From Bacteroidales bacterium UBA5197 (lineage in GTDB: Bacteria; Bacteroidota; Bacteroidia; Bacteroidales; Lentimicrobiaceae), in assembly GCA_002412885.1 (NCBI GenBank), contig DHVX01000009.1, positions 1 to 56,548 on the forward strand: a DNA stretch of 56,548 nt. Direction: 5' to 3'. The notes beneath the pieces were generated by a model, which was not told the DNA's origin, did no database searches, and saw nothing but the letters and a program-made list of their open reading frames with translations. Both the position numbers and the translations under genes were made by a program. Numbering within the stretch: the stretch's first letter is position 1; every line of letters starts with the position of its first letter. Shown piece after piece: positions 42,858-49,608 of the stretch.

Positions 42858-43304
42858 ATGACTGGAAAACTACCTGACATTTTTGATCAGAATTATCTCA
42901 GAGATTTTAATCTGCTGATCAAAAAAGTTACGCCGGGTAGTTTAAACTCAACAGCTGATTTTTTAATTCTGCTTCACTCCTACATCGCGGAAGCTGAAAG
43001 GGATGGAGTCAAAAACCTTATTATTGCGGCACCACATGATTCGCTGCTTTTCAAAAGAAAAATCAAAGCCTGGATAGTTCAATTTCTTCTTCCTCAGATG
43101 CGCCACATTGGTGTAAAACGGGTTGCTTTTGTGATGCAATCAGAAAATGCAGCGAACAAAGGAATATCGCATATAATTTTACAAAGCCCTGAAATTGGAG
43201 TATTTGCCAGTATGCCTGAAGCTATCGGATGGGCCATGGGATTGAGCGGTATGCCCGAAACCATCATCTCCAGGAGCCATTGCGATCAAAATTGCACCAT
43301 TTGA
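42858..43304 (+). CDS. Conserved hypothetical protein
   Basis: This soluble protein of 148 residues has an alternating alpha/beta pattern. LLHSYIAEAERDGVKNLIIAAPHDSLLFKRKIKAWIVQFLLPQMRHIGVKRVAFVM reads as strand-helix-strand and ends with a SHCDQNCTI tail that has two cysteines. The layout recalls SpoIIAA/STAS-like folds used in signalling in other Bacteroidota, but no diagnostic motif is present and I leave it unassigned. It converges on the SBF transporter gene with its stop abutting the transporter stop (43304/43305). Confidence 0.65.
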   Translation: MTGKLPDIFDQNYLRDFNLLIKKVTPGSLNSTADFLILLHSYIAEAERDGVKNLIIAAPHDSLLFKRKIKAWIVQFLLPQMRHIGVKRVAFVMQSENAANKGISHIILQSPEIGVFASMPEAIGWAMGLSGMPETIISRSHCDQNCTI

Positions 43305-44294
43305 TCAGTTAATTCTTCGCTTAAAACGCTGAGCCATAAACGCTGTAATTGTCAATTGCATGGCATGATATATCAATACCGGCAATAAAAAGATACCTCC
43401 GCTGGCCATTCCGGCAAACAAAACGCCCGCCATAACGCTTCCATGCATAAGTGATTTGGTTGAGCCACAAAACAAGGCAGCAATCAAATCCGGCTGAGGT
43501 AACTTCAGTGCTTTTGCGCTCAGATTTATCAGCACATTTACAAGAATAAACAATACAAGCAAAACTAAAATCAGTGTTACAATAACCATCAACGTGAAAC
43601 CGGAGAAAAGCCCTTCGTTAAACGATACACAAAACGAGGTGTAAACAACGGCAAGAATAACCATCTGATCAAAGTAACGGGTAAAATTGCGATACTCTAT
43701 GGCATATTTACCCAACCATCTGTGCATAAAAATTCCAACAAATAATGGCAATAAAATCTGGTAGCCCAATCGGGTAAAGACAGGAGTCATATCCATTCCC
43801 GAACCGGTTGTTGCCAGAAAAAGTCCCATCCACAAAGGCGTTATCAGGATTCCGGCAATACTGGAAAAAGTAGCATTGAAAATTGCACCGGTCACATTTC
43901 CACCAGCAAGTGAAACCATAACCACCGCGGATGAAACTGTTGAAGGCAAGGCTGCAAGATAGAATACGCCCAGCCACAATGAATAGTAAAGAGTATCAGA
44001 GAACAGCCCTCTGAACATCAGCACAATCAGCGGAAATACTATAAAAGTGGTTGCCTGAACCACCAGATGCAGACGCCAGTTGTTGACACAGCTCCACATC
44101 TGCGGCAAACTGAGCCTTAGTCCATAAAGAAAAAATATCACAGAAATACCGTAGCCCGATAAAGACTTCAAAGAAAAAGCTCCCTGAGCCAATCCCCAAT
44201 CCGGGAAAAACTTTGCCAGAAGAATCATCAACAGCAAAGCCGGAGAGAACCAGTCGAACCGGGAGAAGATTCCTGAAATGGATTTTGTGTTCAA
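43305..44294 (-). CDS. Bile acid:sodium symporter-family (SLC10A7-like) transporter
   Basis: This membrane protein has about 330 residues and eight to ten hydrophobic segments. Family words include SVIFFLYGLRLSL near the first helices, LAALPSTVSSAVVMVSLAGGN, which corresponds to the conserved Na-binding crossing segment, and FCGSTKSLMHGSVMAG near the end. This large SBF-like branch (YfeH/SLC10A7) transports unknown solutes; bile acid use should not be assumed. There is no convincing ATG: TTG 44294 (MNTKSISG) is my choice, and the frame extends to a TTG at 44357 that lies within a simple repeat. Confidence 0.85.
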   Translation of the reverse strand: MNTKSISGIFSRFDWFSPALLLMILLAKFFPDWGLAQGAFSLKSLSGYGISVIFFLYGLRLSLPQMWSCVNNWRLHLVVQATTFIVFPLIVLMFRGLFSDTLYYSLWLGVFYLAALPSTVSSAVVMVSLAGGNVTGAIFNATFSSIAGILITPLWMGLFLATTGSGMDMTPVFTRLGYQILLPLFVGIFMHRWLGKYAIEYRNFTRYFDQMVILAVVYTSFCVSFNEGLFSGFTLMVIVTLILVLLVLFILVNVLINLSAKALKLPQPDLIAALFCGSTKSLMHGSVMAGVLFAGMASGGIFLLPVLIYHAMQLTITAFMAQRFKRRIN

Positions 44295-44335
44295 GAAATT
44301 AAGTTTAGGATTGTCAAACCTACAGTTTTTTTTGA

Positions 44336-44512
44336 AAAGATAAAAGTAAAAAGACAAAAGACAAAAGTGAAAAGTGAAAAGATAAAAATGAAAAATGAAT
44401 AGCCGGAATCTGACCTAACAAGTTTTCTTTTTTAACTTGCTAGGTCTTCTTGTAATAAAAAAAACGAATGAAAAAGTGAAAAGATAAAAGTGAAAAGATA
44501 AAAGATAAAATC
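44336..44512. repeat. Purine-rich simple repeats upstream of the SBF gene
   Basis: Two clusters (44336-44395 and 44468-44512) of AAAAGATAAAAGT and GTGAAAAG units match the repeat after acuI. Between them is a short hairpin-like pair around ACCTAACAAG and CTTGCTAGGT (about 44413-44448). Confidence 0.75.
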
Positions 44513-44539
44513 CGCAGATATAAAGCTGATTTATGGATA

Positions 44540-44605
44540 GTCAGTGCTTGACTTGATTTTAAATGGTTTTTTTATGATGCATCATAAATATAATCAAACC
44601 CTGAC
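44540..44605 (+). repeat. GTCAG hairpin element, copy R5
   Basis: Left arm GTCAGTGCTTGACT (44540-44553), right arm AATCAAACCCTGAC (44592-44605). The interior TTTTTTTATGATGCATC is shared with R3. Confidence 0.8.
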
Positions 44606-44613
44606 TTTCCAAT

Positions 44614-44679
44614 GATTCGGCTTGACTTGATATAACCTGGTTTTTGAAAAATGCATTTTTAACATAGTCAAACCCCGAC
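44614..44679 (+). repeat. GTCAG hairpin element, copy R6
   Basis: Left arm GATTCGGCTTGACT (44614-44627), right arm AGTCAAACCCCGAC (44666-44679). It lies 8 bp after R5 in the same orientation. The C-to-C change in the right arm (CCCCGAC) matches the left-arm change (TTCGG), as if the stem were being preserved. Confidence 0.75.
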
Positions 44680-44720
44680 TTTCATATTTGCCAACGTCCA
44701 TCAACATTCCCGGATTATTG

Positions 44721-44728
44721 TACTTTTG
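44721..44728 (+). promoter_or_regulatory. Bacteroidota -7 box of trmD
   Basis: TACTTTTG fits TAnnTTTG exactly and lies 15 bp before ATG 44744. It overlaps an alternative upstream TTG start, which is therefore excluded. Confidence 0.7.
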
Positions 44729-44743
44729 CAGAAAATAAATGCA

Positions 44744-45427
44744 ATGCGCATAGACATTCTTACCATATTTCCTGAAATGTTTCAGGGACCTTTCACCGAA
44801 TCCATTATTAAAAGAGCGGTAAATAAGGGTCTCGCTGAAATTCACATTCACAACATCAGGGATTTTGCCAAAAACAAGCATAAAAATGTTGACGACTATG
44901 TGTATGGCGGCAATGCAGGTATGGTGATGATGATTCAGCCCATCGCCGATTGCATAAATCACCTCAAACAGGAAAGGGAATATGACGAAGTAATTTTCCT
45001 TACTCCTGACGGTGAAGTTCTGAAGCAGGGAATTGCCAATCAGCTCAGTCTGAAGCAAAATATTATTATGCTTTGCGGACATTACAAAGGCATTGACGAT
45101 CGAATCAGGCAGCATTTTATTACCAGGGAAATATCGATTGGAGATTACGTACTTTCAGGCGGTGAACTGGCTGCTGCAGTGCTTGCCGACAGCATCATCC
45201 GTTTGATTCCCGGCGTTTTGAGTGACGAGACTTCTGCCCTTTCTGATTCTTTTCAGGATGGACTGCTAAGTCCGCCGGTTTACACACGTCCTGCTGATTA
45301 CAATGGCTGGAAAGTGCCCGATGTATTGCTTTCAGGAAATGAAAAAGAAATCATCAACTGGAATTACAATCAATCGCTTGAGCGCACTCAGACCCGAAGG
45401 CCTGACCTGCTGGAAGACAAAGTTTAA
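44744..45427 (+). CDS. trmD: tRNA (guanine-37-N1)-methyltransferase
   Basis: TrmD methylates G37 next to the anticodon with S-adenosylmethionine and prevents +1 frameshifting. The protein has 227 residues from ATG 44744. The SPOUT-knot SAM site is visible as LCGHYKGIDDRI and IGDYVLSGGELAA. N-terminal RIDILTIFPEMF and the C-terminal YTRPADYNGWKVPDVLLSGNH-type stretch (here SGNEKEI) are as expected. rplS follows 174 bp later, but with its own promoter. Confidence 0.96.
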   Translation: MRIDILTIFPEMFQGPFTESIIKRAVNKGLAEIHIHNIRDFAKNKHKNVDDYVYGGNAGMVMMIQPIADCINHLKQEREYDEVIFLTPDGEVLKQGIANQLSLKQNIIMLCGHYKGIDDRIRQHFITREISIGDYVLSGGELAAAVLADSIIRLIPGVLSDETSALSDSFQDGLLSPPVYTRPADYNGWKVPDVLLSGNEKEIINWNYNQSLERTQTRRPDLLEDKV

Positions 45428-45528
45428 GTCAGGCCCCGCATTCGGAATACCTGACATCGTTTTTTTTCGATAATTCTATTCAATTCAGCGCCTCCGGAAA
45501 AATCTTACAATTAAATTTACAATCGGGC

Positions 45529-45560
45529 TTGTTTATTTAAAAAAAAATACCGTACATTTG
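45529..45560 (+). promoter_or_regulatory. Bacteroidota promoter of rplS
   Basis: The -7 box TACATTTG (45553-45560, followed by CAC) and a -33 TTGTTT starting at 45529, 21 bp apart, form a classical Bacteroidota promoter 41 bp upstream of the rplS ATG. Confidence 0.8.
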
Positions 45561-45601
45561 CACTCATTTTTGGAAACCGCCACAATTAAATACCTAAGAT
45601 A

Positions 45602-45958
45602 ATGAGCAAGAACGCATTGATGAAGTTTGTAGAGGATAATTTCGTGGAGATGAAAGAGTTACCAAGCTTCAAAGCCGGCGACACCATTACCGTACACTAT
45701 AAAATCAAAGAAGGTGACAAGGAAAGGATTCAGCTATTCCAGGGCGTTGTTCTGCAACGTAACGGACAAGGAGTCTCCGAAACCTTCACAGTTCGCAAGA
45801 TTTCAGGAAATACTGGTGTTGAAAGAATTTTCCCTATTGCATCTCCTTTTATTGATAAAATTGAGGTAAACAAACGAGGTGTAGTTCGCAGAGCACGCAT
45901 CTTCTATCTTCGCGCCCTTAAAGGCAAAAAAGCCAGAATTAAAGAAAAGAGAGTATAA
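45602..45958 (+). CDS. rplS: 50S ribosomal protein L19
   Basis: L19 sits at the 30S-50S interface. The protein has 118 residues, the normal length. Family words are MKFVEDNFVEMKELPSFKAGDTI, IQLFQGVVLQRNGQG and SETFTVRKIS, then IASPFIDKIEVNKRGVVRRARIFYLR. It has a strong upstream promoter and a strong terminator, so it is expressed as its own unit after trmD. Confidence 0.98.
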   Translation: MSKNALMKFVEDNFVEMKELPSFKAGDTITVHYKIKEGDKERIQLFQGVVLQRNGQGVSETFTVRKISGNTGVERIFPIASPFIDKIEVNKRGVVRRARIFYLRALKGKKARIKEKRV

Positions 45959-45982
45959 TCTTTGTTTTCATAAGTGTTGCAG

Positions 45983-46013
45983 AAAGGTCTGTTCTTCAGG
46001 AACAGACCTTTTT
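45983..46013 (+). terminator. Intrinsic terminator of rplS
   Basis: AAAGGTCTGTTC (45983-45994) pairs perfectly over 12 bp with GAACAGACCTTT (46000-46011), with a 5-nt loop, and is followed by TTGATTTTT. Confidence 0.95.
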
Positions 46014-46098
46014 GATTTTTATCAATCGATGATATTCCGGTCTGCTATTGTTTCCATGTTACATCAGCCCTGAATACAGGTCAGAACCAGCAAAAACT

Positions 46099-46160
46099 TA
46101 TCTTTGCATTTATGCGCAACAGAAGGAAGCTGCAAATGAATGATTACAGGAATATCTTTG
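46099..46160 (+). promoter_or_regulatory. Two TAnnTTTG boxes ahead of the POTRA-protein gene
   Basis: TATCTTTG occurs at 46099-46106 and again at 46153-46160. The first would place the transcript start at about 46112, the second about 30 bp before ATG 46193. The second may be a chance match within the coding frame if translation starts upstream. Confidence 0.5.
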
Positions 46161-46192
46161 AACTGGCCGCGCAATTCCTGCGAAGGACTGCC

Positions 46193-48097
46193 ATGAAATT
46201 ACCGGTATTACTGATCGGTATTATTCTGCTTACAGGTATAAACAATCCGCTGATAGCGCAGGAAACCCTGAAAGACAGCACGAAGACAGGCATAGAGCGA
46301 AAAAAAAACCGGACAAAAAGGGGAAGCAGCGGTGATAGTCTCACATTCGAGCAAAGAAGAACCGAATCAGACAGATTTTATGATAACATTAAAGCGAAGA
46401 AGCAAAACAATAGGATTCTGAAGAATCTTTACCCACTAGTTTTTAAGGCTCCTCCCCGTAAAGAAATTTCAGATACACCTGAAATTGCAGATCAACTGCC
46501 TTTTACAGAGCACAATGGCAAAATCATCAGATCGATACAAATCAAAAAGCTTGATATTTTTGGAACATCGGTGCATGATACAACATTAATTTCACAAACC
46601 CGCTTAGAAAACATACTTAATAGAACACACATCAATTCAAGAAACGCGATCATACGAAAATATTTACTTATTAAGCAGGGCGACGCACTTAATGCACGTG
46701 CTGTAGCCGACAATGAAAAAGTACTTCGCGAACTCAGTATTTTTGAAGATGCGGTTTTTTATCTCAGAGAATCAACAGGCAATGACAGTGCAGATCTGAT
46801 ACTGGTAATTAAAGACATATATCCGGTTGGTCTGGATTTATCCATTGACAAATTCACCAGAAGCCGTGCCCGTTTTTACAACAGAAACTTATGGGGATTG
46901 GGAAATCAGATAGAGCAATCGATGGAATTTAATTCCAAAAAGAAACCTACATTCTTTTTGACCAACGGCGGATACACATTTCGCAACATTTCAGGTACAT
47001 TTATTGACAGCAAAGCCTATTGGAAAGTTGGCCCTGAATCACGCGGACTGGGGCTGGAAATTACAAAAACATTCGTCACTCCCGAAACCAGATTTGCCGG
47101 TGGTGCCAGAGTTGAAAACCTATGGAAAAACCAACTCTCTGATCCGGAACAAATAAAACATGATTTTCCGTATATGTTATATGATGTTTGGGTAGGATAT
47201 GCCCCTGTTATAAACCGGTCTGCCGGGAAAACACCGCTTCGTACACAGGCATACATAACTTCACGAATCAGCAGCTTACAATATAAATCCTTAAATCCAC
47301 AACCTGACACTGCTTTCCCCGATCATTATAATTTAGAGAGAAAACTGCTCAGCATAGGTATAATAAAAAGTGGATTTGTCAGGCGAAACATGATCACAGG
47401 ATTTGGCCGGACAGAAGACATCCCGGTTGGTTATCAGATGGAAGTTACTGTTGGTGAAGAAGAATCCGACAGAGCAAATGGATTTTATACCGGACTAGAA
47501 CTAACCAATGGAGTGAATATCAGATACGGAGCTCATATTTTTGCTTCTGCAAATATTGGCGGGTACTGGAATAACAAAAATTTCTCAAACGGAGCCTTCA
47601 ATACCAATCTTTCATTTATATCAAGACTTTACAAAACGGGATCAAGCAGAATGAGGATTTACGGAATTGCAAACTATACACAGGGAATTAACAGAACCAA
47701 TCAACAATACCTCAGAATTACACCGGCACAATTCTCTAAAACATTTTCAAATTACGATTACACCGGACATACCCGCCTGAACATTAAATCTGAAGTTGTA
47801 GTATTTACGCCGATTTACCTTCTTGGATTCAGGTGTGCATTTTATGGATTCAGCGAAATAGTGATGTTATCAGACAAACCTGCACAATTATTCAAGCGGG
47901 AGATTATACCAGCTTTCGGTTTCGGGATTAAAGTCAGGAATGAGCATCTCGTATTCTCTACTTTTCAGTTCGGATTTACTTTTTTCCCGGTTATGGATAA
48001 CAACAACAGGTACTTTCTTTTTGGAATTACTGATCAACAATCCACATTACTTGAACTTCTCAGAATAAATGCTCCGGATGTTACAGAGTATAGATAA
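46193..48097 (+). CDS. Outer-membrane protein with POTRA-like region and beta-barrel (BamA/TamA-like)
   Basis: From ATG 46193 the protein has 634 residues and a normal signal peptide (MKLPVLLIGIILLTGINNPLIAQ). Starts at 46112 or 46136 give a long charged leader. After a basic linker, residues ~120-210 look like a POTRA domain (IRSIQIKKLDIFGTSV, NARAVADNEKVLRELSIFEDAVFYL, LILVIKDIYPVGLDLS). The remaining ~400 residues show many alternating amphipathic strands typical of a surface-antigen/Omp85 barrel. Such proteins insert or export outer-membrane proteins or lipids. The number of POTRA domains is below that of BamA, so it is a paralog with an unknown role. Confidence 0.8.
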   Translation: MKLPVLLIGIILLTGINNPLIAQETLKDSTKTGIERKKNRTKRGSSGDSLTFEQRRTESDRFYDNIKAKKQNNRILKNLYPLVFKAPPRKEISDTPEIADQLPFTEHNGKIIRSIQIKKLDIFGTSVHDTTLISQTRLENILNRTHINSRNAIIRKYLLIKQGDALNARAVADNEKVLRELSIFEDAVFYLRESTGNDSADLILVIKDIYPVGLDLSIDKFTRSRARFYNRNLWGLGNQIEQSMEFNSKKKPTFFLTNGGYTFRNISGTFIDSKAYWKVGPESRGLGLEITKTFVTPETRFAGGARVENLWKNQLSDPEQIKHDFPYMLYDVWVGYAPVINRSAGKTPLRTQAYITSRISSLQYKSLNPQPDTAFPDHYNLERKLLSIGIIKSGFVRRNMITGFGRTEDIPVGYQMEVTVGEEESDRANGFYTGLELTNGVNIRYGAHIFASANIGGYWNNKNFSNGAFNTNLSFISRLYKTGSSRMRIYGIANYTQGINRTNQQYLRITPAQFSKTFSNYDYTGHTRLNIKSEVVVFTPIYLLGFRCAFYGFSEIVMLSDKPAQLFKREIIPAFGFGIKVRNEHLVFSTFQFGFTFFPVMDNNNRYFLFGITDQQSTLLELLRINAPDVTEYR

Positions 48098-48219
48098 TGC
48101 ATTTCGAAAATACACTTCATCCCTATAATGTTAACCAAAAAAGAATCCCTGACGGACATCCAACAAGGATTTTAAAGAAAAACAATTCAATTGCAAACCC
48201 GACAAAACAAAATGCCGGT

Positions 48220-48675
48220 TTAATAAACTTCAAGAATCTCCAATTTTTTACCATTAAAAACAACGGTATCTCCTGCTTTCTTTTCCTTGACTGCCTGAGC
48301 AAAAGGCACACTTGCAGAAATGGCATAAAAATCTCCCATGCCTTCCATACTGATTTTCCCAATCCCAATGGAAATGAAAACCTTTTGAACGGGAGTAACC
48401 ACAACAGAACCAAATCCGCCAACGTCGCATACCCGGCTCAGATCAATCCTATCGAGCAGGCCAATTTCATTCTGCACTCTTTCCAGTTGTTGCGCAAGCA
48501 TATCTCTTCGGGTGAGCAACTGCGCCCTGTATGAATCATACCTGTCTTTGGGCTGCCCATATTCGTTCGCACTTTGCTGGGCATCAGCAATAGCAGCCAA
48601 GAGATTTGTTTCGGTCTCGTTTTTAATACTTTTGCAAACCTGTACAAGCTGCTTTTTAAAATCAAGCTTCTCCAT
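48220..48675 (-). CDS. GreA/GreB-like protein
   Basis: This protein of 151 residues has a GreA-like design: an N-terminal helical hairpin (~1-75; KKQLVQVCKSIKNETETNLLAAIADAQQSANEY, then LTRRDMLAQQLERVQNEIGLLDRI) and a C-terminal FKBP-like domain (~80-151; GSVVVTPVQKVFISIGIG, GDTVVFNGKKLEILEVY). The acidic pair at the tip of the GreA coiled coil, needed for transcript cleavage, is replaced by a KDRYDSYRA-type loop, so the protein may bind RNA polymerase's secondary channel with another effect. Such proteins are widespread in Bacteroidota and uncharacterised. A convergent overlap with a spurious plus-strand frame was dismissed. Confidence 0.75.
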   Translation of the reverse strand: MEKLDFKKQLVQVCKSIKNETETNLLAAIADAQQSANEYGQPKDRYDSYRAQLLTRRDMLAQQLERVQNEIGLLDRIDLSRVCDVGGFGSVVVTPVQKVFISIGIGKISMEGMGDFYAISASVPFAQAVKEKKAGDTVVFNGKKLEILEVY

Positions 48676-48766
48676 AACATCAATTTTTGTAAATATATGA
48701 ATTTTTCATTTAGTTTTAAGTTTAGCGATTGATTTTAATTTCAGATACCATCACCTGAAGTGAAAT

Positions 48767-48842
48767 GACTGCGCAAGACAGTAATTTACTATTGAAAACA
48801 AGCATTTTAGAAGCAGTTAGTAATATCAGTCCAAGCCCTGAC
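48767..48842 (+). repeat. GTCAG hairpin element, copy R7 (degenerate)
   Basis: TGACTGCGCAAGACA on the left and AGTCCAAGCCCTGAC (48828-48842) on the right retain the family arms. The left word GCGCAAGAC is shared with R4. The unit is about 76 bp. Confidence 0.6.
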
Positions 48843-48889
48843 TTTCAACGAAAATCATTTTTTTGCAACATAAAGTTATCTTAAAAGCC

Positions 48890-48897
48890 TAATTTTG
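48890..48897 (+). promoter_or_regulatory. Bacteroidota -7 box of the DUF5063 gene
   Basis: TAATTTTG fits TAnnTTTG and ends 18 bp before ATG 48916. It overlaps the upstream TTG at 48895, ruling out that start. Confidence 0.65.
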
Positions 48898-48915
48898 CAA
48901 TCAAAAAGTTATACC

Positions 48916-49437
48916 ATGGTAAATTCCCAGAATGATCCTGTTTATTCCAGACAGGTAATTGAGTTACTCACCGTTGCCAATGAATACTGCATGTTTGCTG
49001 AAAAAGCAGAGGAGTATTCAAAAACAGATATTGTCAATTATTTCAGGCATATACTTCCATTGCTGTACATTAAGGGTTCTGTGCTGAAACCCATTGCCGC
49101 CGAAGATCCGGATGATGCTGAGCGATTTTTAACAGAGGAATCATGGGAATTGATATTTAACACACTGCGCAATAAGCTTTATCCGGACGATAGCTTTTGG
49201 GCTTTTCAGGATATTGGAGCTTCAAATACCGATGTTATGAAGGTAAGTATTGCAGAATGTCTGGCAGATATTTATCAGGATCTGAAAGATTTTGTGATGC
49301 TTTATCAGAAAAACCGGCACAGTTCACGCGAAAACGCAGTTGCAGAGATTTCAAGGTTATTTCGGGAACATTACGGAGAAATAATAACCAAGGCACTTCC
49401 CGCACTTCACCAACTTGAAATCAAACGCATCATTTGA
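48916..49437 (+). CDS. DUF5063-domain protein
   Basis: From ATG 48916 the protein has 173 residues, almost entirely helical and acidic. It has VYSRQVIELLTVANEYCMFAEKAE, YFRHILPLLYIKGSVLKP, DDSFWAFQDIG and VSIAECLADIYQDLKDFVMLYQ, the pattern of the DUF5063 family confined mainly to Bacteroidota. The role is unknown; no signal peptide is present. The FeoAB gene starts 172 bp downstream with its own promoter. Confidence 0.88.
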   Translation: MVNSQNDPVYSRQVIELLTVANEYCMFAEKAEEYSKTDIVNYFRHILPLLYIKGSVLKPIAAEDPDDAERFLTEESWELIFNTLRNKLYPDDSFWAFQDIGASNTDVMKVSIAECLADIYQDLKDFVMLYQKNRHSSRENAVAEISRLFREHYGEIITKALPALHQLEIKRII

Positions 49438-49568
49438 TTGATTGCAACCCGCATGAAATCTCCCCGATTTCGGTCTAGTCACTTTCTTTAGAGGACAATG
49501 TTTTGAGAATGCGTTCATATCAATTACAAAAATCATCAACAGACTTTCGTTTACATCAAAAAATAGGA

Positions 49569-49576
49569 TAAATTTG
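49569..49576 (+). promoter_or_regulatory. Bacteroidota -7 box of feoAB
   Basis: TAAATTTG matches TAnnTTTG, 32 bp ahead of the TTG start at 49609. No ferric-uptake or DtxR-type palindrome was recognised in the surrounding bases. Confidence 0.55.
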
Positions 49577-49608
49577 CCTATTTATAATCCTTCTAAATAA
49601 TACTCGCA

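Noticed and set aside
11104..44679. CRISPR array made by the regular GTCAG repeats
   Set aside because: Copies are far apart or only in pairs, each is itself a palindromic unit, and no cas genes are present.
48097..48534. Plus-strand frame overlapping the GreA-like gene
   Set aside because: It has no domain, and the opposite strand has a recognisable GreA-like protein.
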